Of a DNA stretch of 64,000 nucleotides, positions 1 through 10,774 are shown in pieces (position 1 is the first letter of the stretch; each line of letters starts with the position of its first letter). The translations under genes were made by a program, and so were the position numbers. The notes under the pieces are model-generated. The model searched no databases. It was not told the DNA's origin and was given only the letters and a program-made list of their open reading frames with translations. The stretch is from Hirsutella rhossiliensis (taxonomy: Eukaryota; Ascomycota; Sordariomycetes; Hypocreales; Ophiocordycipitaceae), in the NCBI RefSeq assembly GCF_020360975.1, contig NW_025408686.1:124001-188000 (forward strand), read 5' to 3'.

Positions 1-544
1 AGCATGCTGACCTCGTCGATCACCAGCACCTCCTTCTCCTGCCAGTCCATCCGCGACCGGCCGTCGACGAAGCGTTCGCCCTGTCCCGGCAGCCGCACCG
101 TCTACCTCCTCGCCGACCCCCCCGCCTGGCCGCCCTGGCCGACCAAGAGGCCGCAGGCCGAGTGCAGGGTGATGCCGTTGATCCGCGCCGCCGCCGTCCC
201 CGATGTCGCCGTGATTAGTAGCTGGCTCGATAGGTCCTCTGGGCGAACAGCTCGACGAGCGCCTCAATGACGCGCGACTTGCCGGTACCGCCCTCGCCGC
301 CGACGAATAGACAGAGCTGGCCGGCGTCGCCGCTGTCGCCGGCGTCGCCGCCCTGCCGGGCCTGATCGAGCTGGCGGCATATGATGCGGAGGGCGATCGA
401 CTGCTTCTCGTTAAGCGTTAGCCGGCCCGCTAGCTCCCTGCCGGCGGCGACAAACGAGCTCGACGGGCCGAGCCGCACACGCATCCCCGCGTCGGCGTCC
501 GCTGCCGTCACCTCGACGTCGTCCTCGCCGAAGCCGCCCATCAC
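1..544 (-). pseudogene. Helitron-1 PIF1 helicase, N-terminal part, cut by window edge
   Basis: The frame from 544 to 215 gives LNEKQSIALRIICRQLDQ and then FVGGEGGTGKSRVIEALVEL, a PIF1-type Walker A. It stops at 215. In a shifted frame the left 200 bases encode GERFVDGRSRMDWQEKEVLV followed by VIDEVSML, the Walker B segment, and run off the window. The same block, in the same order, is seen in the plus-strand fragment at 40.7-41.3 kb. The rest of the helicase should lie to the left of this window. Confidence 0.85.
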
Positions 545-1274
545 CCCGCGTAGCGCCGCACCTCGGTCGGCCCCGGGCGCCGACGCCGCCGCGCCGCCCT
601 GGATTCCTTGGATCGCCCGCTCCCGCTCCCGCGCGGCGCTCCTCTGCTGCGACTTGATGGCTCTTACCTGCTCTTGCCGCGGCAGCGCCGCCCCGGAGAG
701 GTCGACCCGCGAGGATTACCCGCCTCGGCCCCGCCTCGCCCGCCACCACCGTCGCATCGAGCTCGGCCGCCGACGAGAGCGCCGACTGCTGAAACCGGCA
801 GAGCTGCTGCGTCATCGCCAGCAGCTCCGCCGACCGCGCCGTTACCTGGCCCGCGCCGGCGGCGTTCCGGACAACGTCGATGAGCCGCGCCGCGTCGCCT
901 GCGCCGCCGGCGCGGTACACCTGCCCGCCCCCCTCGGCCGCCTCCTCCGCGCCCTCGTTGGCGCGTGCCGCCGCCGCCGGCTCGCCCTCCTCGGTCGTAG
1001 CGGCCCATTGCCTGGCGTCGCGCTTGGCGTCCTCCGCCGACCGCCGGAGCAGCTGTACGTTGTCCGCGAGCCGCGCGATCCTCGGCGCCAGCGCCGCCCG
1101 CTCCCGCGCCCAGATATCGTTGATGTCGCCCGTCTCCTCGCAGACGAATGCCTCCCACGGCACGAACAGCGCTAGATGCTGCACCGCCGCCCTTTGCACC
1201 GTTAGCCGGGCCACGGGCCGCGTCGCCGTCCGACGGTACGCCCTCGGCTTTGCTATACGTACCTCCGATGACAT
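411..1274 (-). pseudogene. Helitron-1 segment before the helicase
   Basis: The first two thirds of this frame look authentic: FVPWEAFVCEETGDINDIWA, then RIARLADNVQLLRRSAEDAK. This is the piece that precedes the helicase in fungal Helitrons. From about residue 180 the translation becomes a run of Gly, Arg and Ala, which indicates that the true reading has moved to another frame near 700-750. The helicase resumes in the frame ending at 215. Confidence 0.6.
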
Positions 1275-1301
1275 GACTCCTCGTCTTCCTCGCCGAACTC
1301 C

Positions 1302-2324
1302 TTACTGAGGTACCCGTCTAGGCGTACGCTCGCCCCTTACCCGGCCGTCTGAGCACTTGCGCCCAGTCCTTCCCGGAGCCCAGCTCTCGTTAAAGGGTAT
1401 CTCGCCCCAGGCCGCGCAGCCCTCGGCGCCTCCGCCATTCCGTTTCAGCCTTACGAGCGACGCGTAGTCGTAGAGACAGAGGCCCTGTAGGAGCCCGCCT
1501 CTATGCCGGTAGGCCTCGATGAAGGAGATCCTCGGCCCCGCCTCCTCGACGACGACCGTCTCGTCCGGCGCGTCGCTCGCCGTCGCCTCTACCCCGCTCG
1601 CCAGTCGGAGGTGCCGCCACTGGCGGAAGACGGCCCAGTAGAGCTGGTTCGTGTTCACGTACGCCCACGCCGCGCCGCTGCAAAACTCCGCGGGATACCC
1701 CAGGAGGTCGGCGATCACCTCGACCTGGGATAGCGGGCGCTCCGTGAAGATTCGGTTCGCCGCCTTTAGTAGGAATACCCTCGTCTTGTTCCCCATAGGG
1801 TCCGCCGCGGCCTCCTCTCCGGCTCCGTTCCCCCCGCTATCGTTGCGGTCGGCGCTGGGGATACTGCTCTCTGCTGTCGGCTCTAAGGTCGGGAGTAACT
1901 CGGCCGCGGCGGCCACCCGCTTCCACGTAGGGTCCTCTACCTTAGTCGCATAGTTGGTGATGTAGTAGATCAGGGCCATGGTCTTGCGCTGCGTCGCGAT
2001 GAACGAGATGTCGTGGTTGTGCCACAGCCCTACCGCCATCGCCTTGTTCCACCGGTTCACCATGCTATGTGTCCGCCGGATCTCCAGCACGCCGTCCGCC
2101 GTGAGCGCCGTCCTCTCTACTAGCCTCCAGGGCGCCTTAAAACGGCAGAGGTCGCCCTTACGACCGGCCCCCGCGAGCGAGTACTTGACGCAGGTCGCGC
2201 TATGCGTGTGGACCTGCGTCGCGCCGGCGCAGAAGTTGGCCTCCTCGTCGAACGCGTCCGTAAAGCGCTCGACGTCGTCAAGCCACGACGACATGTGCGC
2301 CGTGATCGACCGCTCCGCCTGCAC
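1302..2324 (-). pseudogene. Helitron-1 middle segment
   Basis: These 340 codons cover the region between the Rep and helicase domains. Recognisable Helitron strings are CRFKAPWRLVERT, EIRRTHSMVNRWNKAMAVGL, NHDISFIATQRKTMALIYY and ITNYATKVEDPTWKRV, followed by a stretch with LLGYPAEF and YWAVFRQWRHL. These belong to fungal Helitron polyproteins of the same type as the rest of this element. The last 20 or so codons become basic and lose similarity, suggesting that the true frame changes before the stop at 1302. No separate gene is implied. Confidence 0.75.
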
Positions 2325-2406
2325 AGCGTGGTGCCCTTCTGCGTCTAGCTCCTACGGCCTAGGGTTAGTTTCGGCCCCTTTAGTCTGCGTTCGACGGAGC
2401 CGGAGG

Positions 2407-3117
2407 CTACGCCTCTGACGTCGTCCGCCTTACCTCGGAGAAGACGCTGTCTACGTAGCGGATTATTCGCTCCCGGTACGCTGCCTGCTCCTCGCCGCCG
2501 GCGCCGGCCAGCGCCTCGCCGAGGCGCGCATTGCCCTTTAGCCAGAGAAGCCCGTGGAGGTGGAGAGCACCTCGTTCGTTCGTCTCTACCGCCCCGTAGT
2601 ACGCCCCGACGTGCCCGAACACCGACTCGTCCCCGACGTCGACGTAATGCTCGAAGAAGAGCTTTATCTCCCGGTGAAAGAAGACGGCCGCGCTCATCGG
2701 GTCCGCTATCGCCAGCCGCACCCGCTTATACGCAGTCCCTAGCTCTCTTAGGAAGGCCTCGGCCGCTTCGGGGTCGCGGGCGCGGTACGCCGCCAGCCGT
2801 AGCTTTACCGGGTTCGTAATATCGTTCGGGTTTAGCGTGAACCAAATGGCCGGCACCCCGTATCTGACGATGAGAGATAGTATCTTCTTCCGCATACTTA
2901 GGCGGCTCTCCCTCGACATCGGCTGCCGGTGGCCAAACACCGATAGGGACCGGAGGAGCTCCTTTACCCCGTCGTCGCCGGTCTTGCCCGTGGCCTCGAG
3001 CTCGACCCTCGCCGCCTCGAGCCTCTGCGTCGTTAACGACTTTAGTAGACCCTCGACCTTTGCGAAGTTCTTCCTCGTTACGCCTAGCATACTGGCCTGG
3101 CGGTTCCTAGACCGCAC
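2407..3117 (-). pseudogene. Helitron-1 Rep (Helitron_like_N) domain
   Basis: These 236 codons carry the strand-transfer domain of a Helitron. The visible signature is GVPAIWFTLNPND, then GHVGAYYGAVETNERGALHL and HLHGLLW, where HLH is the HUH metal-binding pair used by rolling-circle Rep nucleases. A tyrosine in RIIRYVDSVF lies where the catalytic tyrosine region is expected; I did not align it to prove this. The frame overlaps the upstream N-terminal frame by about 34 bases and stops at 2407. About 80 bases with no clear coding line separate it from the next segment, so a small indel or deletion is likely there. Confidence 0.85.
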
Positions 3118-4769
3118 CCCATATTAAACACTAGGAAGGCGAAGATGGGATGCGTCGCGAACCGGCCGCCGTGGCGCCGTAGCACGACGTCGGCCCATGC
3201 TTGGAGGTTCATGTTCCGGGTCGACGTGAGGCCCTCCGCGACCCGCTCCGCCTCGGCAGCCCGGCCCCGCCACCCGGTAGTCTCGCTTCCACGGGTAGCG
3301 GCCTCGTCGGCGAGCCTCGGCCCCCCCACGCCAAAGGGAAATAGCGTCGGGAAGGTCTTGGCGAAGAAGGAGGCGTCCGCCGAGTCGGCGAACTCGTTGC
3401 CGCGCCGTACCTGGATATAGGGCTCGTACTTGTCGCCATCGCCGCCGCGCGCCGCCCCTCCGGCCGCCGCCCCCACCCACGTCCTCGGGCCTGCGCGGGC
3501 GCGCGCTCCGTCGGGCCCGACGGCGTCGCGGGCGAAGCGAATCTTCTCGGCGTCCGCCACCCCTGGCGGCTCGAGCGGGAACATGCCGGACGACGTCACC
3601 TCGTTGATTACTTCCCCGCCCTCTTCGGGCCTAGCGCCGTCCTCTTCGTCGTCGCACGTGGGCCTGACGTCGCGACTCCTCTCCGCGGGATCCCGCCCCT
3701 GGCTTAACATGACGAGGATCTCCTCGATCTCGACCGCGCCCTCGTCGTCCATGGCCCGCTCCGTCGGCGGCACCACCTGCGCGGTCCGCGTCCTCTCCCG
3801 CGCTGACGGCTCGTTTCGCTCCAGGCGCTCGCATACCACCGACGGCACCCCGTGCGGCGGCGCCCCCCAGCTCTCCATCTCCGCCACGTCGATCTCGACC
3901 TCGCCGTAGAGCGGGTTGTTCTCCTTAAGCCAGACGAGCGCCCTCTCGACCGCCCGCCGCCTTACCGACAGGAGGCCCGACAGGTCGCGTGGCCCCGGCT
4001 TCTCGGCCCCCTGCCACGAGACATGGATCTCGTCCATAACCCGGACTAGCGGGTGCGGGAGCACCTTGGTCACCAGCCCCTGCACGTCATTCGGGAATAC
4101 CGTGATATGGCCCTTGACGTGCCTCGGATACCTCACGCTCTGCCTCTGCCCGCCGGGGATGCTATACCTCGTCACGAAGCCGTAGCACGAGTTGAGCGAG
4201 ATCAGCTTCTCCTCGACCGGCGTGAGGCCCTTGAGCTCGTCGGGGTACGCGTGCTCGCAGCCGAGCCGGCCGTGGAGGTGCATGCCAGGCGAAGCCCTCT
4301 CACGCCCGAGGCACCGCGCGCACTCTGCGCATACCGGCACCGCCCGGCCCTCGGGGAAGCAGCTTCGGCACGCGAATAGAGACCGGCCGCCCTCCGTGAC
4401 GGGGCTCCGCCATGGCCACCTCCCCCACGCCATTTCCCTTAGCTCCTCTCTTGACCGCTTCCGGTAACATACCTTGCAGGTCGAGACCGGTAGCGTGCCG
4501 GCGTCGTGGAACGCCCGGTAGAACCTCTGCACCGTTCGCACCTGCCTCGCGCGCGGCACCGGCATGCACCACGTCTGCTCGTCTGCGAGCCTCTCGCCCG
4601 CCGCGAACTCCTCCTCGAGGTGCTGCAGTACGCTGGCTAGGTCCTCGGCCTGCAGCTCCCTCCGTCTTGGGGTTTTCTGGCCCACCCGGACCCGGGAGCA
4701 TTTCCCTTCGGCCTGCCCGCCGGGGGTGCGGCCCTTCCTCTTCCGCTCTCCCCCGGGCTGCCGATTCAT
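3084..4769 (-). pseudogene. Helitron-1 N-terminal part (DUF6570-like)
   Basis: An open stretch of 561 codons begins with a basic, disordered segment. A cysteine-rich section (CKVCYRK, then CRSC, CAEC) follows, then the conserved block YPDELKGLTPVEEKLISL, HVKGHITVFPNDV and VLPHPL. This order is typical of the N-terminal region of fungal Helitron helicases. The C-terminal part holds FPTLFPFGVGGP and RRHGGRFATHP, which lead into the Rep domain. The frame ends at 3084, and the protein line continues in another frame from about 3100. The break lies at a GGGG run, where one base added or lost restores the reading. The Helitron copy at 54.6-56.5 kb carries a homologous domain with the same motif order. 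Confidence 0.85.
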
Positions 4770-4791
4770 TGTCCTGCCTGCGCCCCGTTAG

Positions 4792-6881
4792 CCGTCTTCA
4801 TGCGCCTTGGCCTCGCTCTGCGACCGTACCGGCTTGTTGGCTGTCCGTGCTTCCGACGCTCGGTCCCGCCTCGGTGGGGGGCGCCGCGTGGACTCCCGCC
4901 CTCAGAACCGGCCGAGCCCGGATGTGCCGCGGCGCCTGCTGGCCTCTAGGCGGGCCGCCCTCGCTCGGCGGCGGTGTGAGACCGGCTGCGATCGGTGTCG
5001 GCCGGGGCTGGATACGCCGCAACACCTGCTGCCTTGCGTCGGCTTGGAGTCTCTGCTGCCTCGGTGGTCTTCCCGCCTGCGCTTCGCGCCCTCGTCGACA
5101 CTCGGCTGCGGCGTGGTGTGGCCGTTCCACCCTATTCCCATGTCCGCTTCGCCCTGCCTAGGCTGGGCGATGTCGCCGCCGTTGGCAGTCGCACCTATCG
5201 GTCTCCAAGCGTCCCCGCCCGGACCGTCCTCGACCGGCGTCTCCAAGGCGCCACGCGGTCCGTGGGCTTCCTGCGCCGGGCTCGCGCCCCCCCCTGCTCC
5301 GCGCGGTCCCCCTCCAGCAGCTGACTCCATCGCGATACTGGCTGCCACTACCTTTATAAACCTCTCATCTACCTCGTGCTGCTATGCCCCTGACGTGGAG
5401 CCTCGTGAGTCGGACGTCGACGTATACGTCCTTTCCTGGGCTGCTCGTCTTGCGCTTATGTTGCTACTCGGCATGCAGCTTATGCGTAACGGACACTTTA
5501 CATTTACAATGACCTATGTACTCTATATAGAGCTCCGTAGTACGTCTATAAGCATGCTGCTGCTCTTCACATTATACCGGCGCCGACTTTCCATTAAGCC
5601 TACCGGGAACTGCCTGCTGCTATCGCATGCAACGGCCTAGGCCGGTCTTTACATGTAAGTCGCTACGGCACCTTCCTCTTACTCGTGCTTTACATTCTAC
5701 GCTCTCCTTGTTATCTGGAGCTATGTCGCTAAGCGCCTTGGTTCGAGGTTAGATGCTTGCATACTGGCTTTTAACCCCATGTCTTAAACGTGTCGCCAAT
5801 GAAGCTGCCCTATTCTGTGACAATATGGCTTCCCGTATGTCGGTTGTCTTAAAAAACCCCTCTATCCCTAAGCAGACCGCCTTTTTGCCCTTTTCCCCTC
5901 GCTTCTCATAGCATTCTCTAGACAACGCTCTTTCCATGTTCTCCTAACCGCTAAAAATTTTCCCGTGTTTCCGTTAATATCTATGCTCGTGTTCTGTAAG
6001 GCGGCCCTGGCCCTTCACTTCCCCGCCGGTTTCTTCCAACGATACAAAAATAGGAAGAGTTCCTGCTCCTATTCTGCCCCGCTTAAACGATTCAAAACGG
6101 CAGCGTCGCTCTTACGCTATACAACCTCGCCATGTCTTCGTCCCCGTCTTCGGCCGCCTCTCCGCCGCATCTGAAGAGGCCCCTTAGTACTGGCAAGAGC
6201 GTCGACGGTGACATGTCTATGATGTTCTTCGCCCAGCCCGACTGCCCCTCGAGGTTCGCCCACTAAGACGAGCACCGCATCAAGAACCTTAACGCCGAAG
6301 GCTATCGCCCGTGTCTTCCTGCCCGTCCCCTCGTAGCTGCTCCCGGCCGAGTACGCGCCCCTCCGCGCGGAGCCGGATGCCGCCGACCCGGCTGTCTCTC
6401 TCTTCTTTAGCCTAGGTAAACCTCTCGATTTACGGCCAGCCGGTCGTCGACCCCGACCGGTCCGAGCATCGGTTCTTCGTTAACAGCCACGTCCACTCCC
6501 ATGCCCTCCCCTTGGGGGTTCGAGTGCCGCGACGGTCTCCACGCCGGCCCGGGCGATACCGTCGTCTACAATTCCACGCTCGTCGTCCGCGACCACGGCT
6601 ACCATCCATGCCCCCGCCCTGTATGCGTCTCCTCCCCTGCCGCGTCGCTGACTTCTCCTTGTGGCGTCCTCCCGCGCTCCTTGGCCTCCCGACGGCCACT
6701 TCCCCTCGGCCCCTCCCGTCGTCTCCTTCCACGGCGTCGTCGCCGGCGCCGGCCTCTCCCTCTTGCGACGGGACCTCCAGCCCGGTCTCGACGCCGTCCG
6801 TCTCCGCTGCCGGCCGGGTAGTCGACCGTGTCTTCGTTCCTCAAGGCTTTTGTGCGCAACCCAGGGGGTTGCCTTACCTCG
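4792..6881. other. GC-rich Helitron upstream region without a clear gene
   Basis: Frames of 100 to 280 codons exist on both strands between 4800 and 5640, but they are GC-driven, compositionally biased and mutually overlapping, so none is supported as a gene. On the minus strand this is the 5' flank of Helitron-1 and may include its disordered N-terminus. Near 6826-6846 the motif TTCGTTCCTCAAGGC matches the leader of both other Helitron copies (56871 and 59693), so the element probably extends to about 6881. From 5640 to 6130 the sequence is less GC-rich and nothing was recognised. Confidence 0.45.
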
Positions 6882-7031
6882 TCGCCATTCATTCACAATT
6901 TGTATGAATGAATTGAATGAAGACTCCAGATTTTCTATTCGTCGAATTTGAAGACCTTACCCGATTCGGCTTCATTCAATTCAAGGGTCCTGAGGCCGAT
7001 TCGACTTCAAAATCTTCAAATATCAGCCCTA
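6882..7031 (+). repeat. 150-bp AT-rich repeat, copy 1
   Basis: The stretch from TCGCCATTCATTCA to TATCAGCCCTA is repeated at 40587-40735 in the same orientation with few differences. It contains an internal inverted pair (GAATTGAATGAAG and CTTCATTCAATTC) and ends with TTCAAAATCTTCAA, also seen at 25758. It is much more AT-rich than both neighbours. It could be a small non-autonomous element or the terminal part of a transposon. No target duplication was found. Confidence 0.75.
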
Positions 7032-7049
7032 CCTCTTTTTAACCTAAAC

Positions 7050-9098
7050 CTAAACTCCTTCACAGTCCGCGTGCGGGCAACAGCAAGTATCCCGGAGATC
7101 GTGCATGAGGGCGGCTCCGTCGCTCAAACGGGCGTAGGGATTAAGGCCGCTCAGCTCCACGGAGCCGCTGGTCACGCCGAAAAAAGCCCGTCGGATGGCA
7201 ATGCCCTCGGCAGACGGTAGCAGATATGTCTGCCTGACCGCCTGATCCACATCGATGAACAGCCGTTCGTCAGTTCCCTCAGCACAGTCCGCCGAACCAT
7301 GGTCGGGCCCGACAACAACATGTCGCCAAATACGGTCGACCAGACGGCTCAGCGTATGTGTCGTCGAATGAGGTACAGACCTGCCCGTCGATACACCTGC
7401 CAAGACAGTTTCAAATAGGTAACACCATTTTGCAGATAATGCCCGGAGGCTCTCTTGACTGACGAATGTGTCACAATCTGTCAGGACTGAACTGGCAACG
7501 GTAATGGAGCGGTGCATGACCTCCTGTCCCGCGCCATCAACCAGGCTTCTTCTTACGATCCTACGGGAGAGCCCATAGACCAAGCCTTGTTGATGGATAT
7601 CGCGGCTCCGTGTATTGGTCCCTTCCCAGAGGGGTTGCCATGTCGTTGCATGCAGAGTATTCCCTGGTTTGAGGGAGATGTCCGCAACAGCCCTCAACCG
7701 TGTGCCTGGAGCAGGCCATGTGTAAGCTTCCCGCACCACGTCCACTGCGGCTGCGTAGCGTTGCAACTGCCTTCGTGCCATGTTTCGCGGTGCCAGCAAG
7801 TACCATAGACAGCAGCCCATAGCCAGTTCTGCAGCCTCGTCATGACCGTCAGCACCACAGGGGCACGCGAGCGTATCATCGGGAACTCTGGCAACAGCGT
7901 TTGCATAGCCACGGGCACCATTGCTGCCGCCCACCGCAATAGCCACGAGTAGCTCGTTGAAGCACTCACGATTGGTGTAGTCGGATACTATGTCAGCGAT
8001 CTCGTTGTATCGAATTATGCTGTCGACTGCGCGTTTGATATTTCCACATGTATCGGCGATGCTGAACGTGCCGAGGTTGTCTGTCAGGTGCTTGTAGTGG
8101 CTGGTGCCCATGACGAGGCGGTGGTAAGGCACCATGGCGGCGTCCCACCAACGCGCGCGAAGGAACTCAATTGGGGTCACCCCACCGCCCCCCAGTCGGA
8201 TGAATTCGTCGGTATTGGATATATCTCTGGCAGCTTCCGTCATCTCATCCTTGGCCACCATGAAGGAGTCTGCTATCACCATATCTCTCAGGGCTTGAGT
8301 TGCCGCCTTCCCGGCGAGACATGCGACTCCTTCGCTTGCTGCAGCCATGTAGGCATCGTGGCCGCCGCCGATGGGGTCGTCTCCGGCCCCGACGTAATCG
8401 ATGGCAGTCGTCATGCACAATGCAGAACCACATAAGTCAAGAAGGCGCCCGTCGGTGCACCGGATGAACTGCCAGGCATATATGCTTGCAAAAAAGTCGC
8501 GCAATACCATAGGCACAGCAGAGTCTTGTACCTTCTCCTGACGCCGACGATATTCTCTAATCAGCAGAACGGCTTCACCTCCTTTCTTTGGGGCAATCGC
8601 TGCCACAACGGCCAATCCCCGCTCAACTTCACTCCCACGCCCAGGCCAAAGGCCCTCTCGCAGGGAAGCTGCTGTTATTAGTGCGGTAGCAGCCAGCGGA
8701 CTCGCTTTCACACTTGAAGTGACCTCTTGGCAGAATACCAAGTCAAAAGCCTGGCGGCACATATCGTCGCCCGATCGGCAGCGTTTTACTTCAAAGGATT
8801 TGTAAGGCACGTATGATGGCTCTTGTTGCAGGTATGTGGCGGCGTTACCAGACACCCTTTGGCAGGAGCTGGAATATTTTGGATGTCCGACATTCTCGTC
8901 TGGGGCGTCCTCGGATCCCATCCAAAGTCCCGTCAGCCGACTGAGACTACGCTCATCTGTGAGTCCACAAGCACTGGCGTCCCACACGTTCGTCATGTGC
9001 AGTCCGCTCGTTCGAGCGACGCGTACTTGGTCGGAGTCGGTTTTAACGGATTCCTGCGGTGAGGCCATGAAAGCGGTTCCTAAGCCAAACAGCATCAT
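7050..9098 (-). CDS. Intact 682-codon protein of unknown family
   Basis: This uninterrupted frame starts at an ATG pair at 9098. The protein looks soluble and largely helical, with many Ala and Leu. Two cysteine-rich spots stand out: LACPCGADGHDEAAEL near residue 435, and the C-terminus CCCPHADCEGV. The segment RYNEIADIVSDYTNRE lies about 45 residues before the first cysteine patch. It recalls the NSE metal-binding motif of fungal class I terpene synthases, but the key Asn is missing and no DDxxD motif was found, so I do not assign that function. The stop codon lies about 20 bases from the AT-rich repeat, so the natural C-terminus could have been altered. The length of the open frame in average-GC DNA argues for a real gene. 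Confidence 0.7.
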   Translation of the reverse strand: MMLFGLGTAFMASPQESVKTDSDQVRVARTSGLHMTNVWDASACGLTDERSLSRLTGLWMGSEDAPDENVGHPKYSSSCQRVSGNAATYLQQEPSYVPYKSFEVKRCRSGDDMCRQAFDLVFCQEVTSSVKASPLAATALITAASLREGLWPGRGSEVERGLAVVAAIAPKKGGEAVLLIREYRRRQEKVQDSAVPMVLRDFFASIYAWQFIRCTDGRLLDLCGSALCMTTAIDYVGAGDDPIGGGHDAYMAAASEGVACLAGKAATQALRDMVIADSFMVAKDEMTEAARDISNTDEFIRLGGGGVTPIEFLRARWWDAAMVPYHRLVMGTSHYKHLTDNLGTFSIADTCGNIKRAVDSIIRYNEIADIVSDYTNRECFNELLVAIAVGGSNGARGYANAVARVPDDTLACPCGADGHDEAAELAMGCCLWYLLAPRNMARRQLQRYAAAVDVVREAYTWPAPGTRLRAVADISLKPGNTLHATTWQPLWEGTNTRSRDIHQQGLVYGLSRRIVRRSLVDGAGQEVMHRSITVASSVLTDCDTFVSQESLRALSAKWCYLFETVLAGVSTGRSVPHSTTHTLSRLVDRIWRHVVVGPDHGSADCAEGTDERLFIDVDQAVRQTYLLPSAEGIAIRRAFFGVTSGSVELSGLNPYARLSDGAALMHDLRDTCCCPHADCEGV

Positions 9099-9406
9099 TG
9101 TGTGCGTGAATGTCGTGCCAACCTTTTCACAATAGCTTGAGGTACTTCAGTGTTTCTGTAACAAGGCAGGCATGGGCGGCCATTGGGCGCCGCTCGTCTT
9201 TACTTATAGGTTCCCCAGGGGATAGCGTGCAGAGAATCTCACGGATCGGGGTGAATATTTCCCTATTAAGAACAGCATATACAATCCCCTGTTCTCAGCT
9301 AGATAAAAGCGGTATACTCGGGGTTCCGGAGAGGGGGGGCTAAGTCCCTTAGTCAACCCCCCGAGTAAGTCTTTGTCCTGCTGACAGAAAGAAATGTAAG
9401 GTAACG

Positions 9407-10774
9407 TTACCATATTGTGCCAGCGCACAAATGTGACGGAATGCCTTTGTGTAGTCGCCAGCGATACCTCGCAGCAAAGCCCTCAGTAAATGTCTCCCAG
9501 AACGACTCGAGGAAGTCTAGCCGTGTAAAGTGAAGTTCGCCAGTATTGACGAAGCGACGAAGAGCTTTCTGCTGGGTGTGCTTAAGGGGTTGGAAGACGC
9601 CGACGTCAAGGGGTTGGAGGAGGTGCGTTGAGTGTGGAGGGAACACAGCTATGAGGATATCGAATTTGATGCAATATTGTATGAAGTCGAGGCTTGTGTG
9701 GCCCGTGAAACCGTCGATGACGAGAAGACAATAGATTCGCTCGCTTTCTGGGATGACTCGCGGCTCGGCCTCACCTCCCTGCACTTCATACCACTGGTCA
9801 ACGCCAAACCACTCTATAGGCGTCTTTCCGCTGCGTTGAGCGCGGGCAGAGTGCTTCCAAGACCATACGTTAAACTGATGGACCCAGTCTAGCGTTATCT
9901 CGGCGTTGCTAAAGCCCGTGTCAGAGCGGGCGAACCGAACGTCGGCAGGAGCATCAACCGCGGCCCAAGACTCGCTAGGGAACGTGTGGAATATAAGCCA
10001 TGGAGGTATCGTGTCACCAGTAGCGTTGGCAGCAGCAATAAGCGTACAGAACTCGCGATTCCCAGGATCAGAGACCTCAGGGCGTTGATGGCGCGTTGTT
10101 CGTACGACGATAACGTGGACTCGATCGCGGAGGCTTCCAATACGGATACCGCACTCGTCTTCGTTCCATACCTCTGACGGCCCGATGCTATAGGTGGTGA
10201 TGATCTCAGAGAGCCTCTTGAAGAAGTTCTCGACGTGGCAAACGTCGCTAGCCTCGAACGTTTTTCGTGACCGCTCTACCGCCTTAAGGTATGTGACCCG
10301 AAGCTCTGGGTGATCCTTAAGCCAGCGAGAATACCAGTGGTTTGACGGCGGCTGGCGGTAAGGATCACGGCGGTAGATGAACTTAAGGGCGGCAGCTTCA
10401 ATCTGGTGCTTGCTTGCTGGGAAGCCGCTTTTCTGGAGCCAGAGAACATATGCGACGAGAGCGTCGTCTTCGTCGTCTGATAGTAGCCTCGGTCGACCGT
10501 TACGGCCAATATCGCCACCCCCACGATGCCTCGTAACGGCAGCCTGGACTGTTGATTTAGGCACGTCGAACATACGCGCTGCCTCACGTATAGATACGGG
10601 CTTCGGGGGCGGCCCGCGGGTCTGGCGGCGCCGCCCTTCCTCGAGGTCATCGTGAGACTCAATAACTAGCCTCGCCGCCTGGTCTGCGGCAGCTAGGCTA
10701 GCCATGGCATATTTGCGTCGTTGCGACATCGTTGCGACAGTGGAACCCTCTCTGACCACTAGGCGGGATGGCAT
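9407..10774 (-). pseudogene. Pogo/Fot1-like DDE transposase (pogo-1), C-terminus lost
   Basis: The 455-codon frame has an N-terminal psq-like helix-turn-helix (SIREAARMFDVPKSTVQAAV, about residues 61-80), then a CENP-B-type second DNA-binding part (KHQIEAAALKF to WYSRWLKDHPEL). The DDE core follows: WNEDECGIRIG with the first acidic residue, LLVIDGFTGHTS with the second, and HLLQPLDVGVFQPLK with the third. This is the Tc1/mariner pogo clade. After GFAARY the sequence stops resembling the family, and the tail of roughly 100 residues normally found after the core is missing, so the copy looks truncated near 9460. No terminal inverted repeats were found. A palindrome GGTAACGTTACC lies at 9400-9411. 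Confidence 0.85.

Larger units (their letters stand above)
1..4791 (-). mobile_element. Helitron-1, partial, GC-rich
   Basis: This is a rolling-circle transposon body read from right to left. In order it shows a DUF6570-like N-terminal domain, the Helitron_like_N/Rep domain with a HUH motif, the middle segment, and the start of a PIF1-type helicase with the Walker A motif GTGKS. The left edge of the window cuts it inside the helicase, just after the Walker B-like string VIDEVSML at positions 1-30. The coding line passes through at least four frames, so this copy is not autonomous as sequenced. GC and CpG content are very high compared with the rest of the window, which argues against RIP of this copy and sets it apart from the two other Helitron copies at 54.6-59.7 kb. 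Confidence 0.9.

Noticed and set aside
381..1308. Long plus-strand frames of up to 264 codons opposite Helitron-1
   Set aside because: They are antisense shadows of GC-rich helicase coding sequence and have low-complexity Arg/Pro/Ala composition.
4807..5640. A 277-codon plus-strand frame with CETGCDRC and H..C spacing
   Set aside because: Strong GC bias, several overlapping frames on both strands and no continuous homology. The cysteine pattern alone does not support a retrotransposon C-terminus.
6130..6270. Short frame starting MSSSPSSAASPPHLKRPLST
   Set aside because: Only about 45 codons, with a Ser/Pro-rich composition and no continuation that could be supported.
7986..8040. Assignment of the 682-codon protein as a terpene synthase
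   Set aside because: The NSE-like string lacks the key Asn and no DDxxD/E motif was found, so function is left open.
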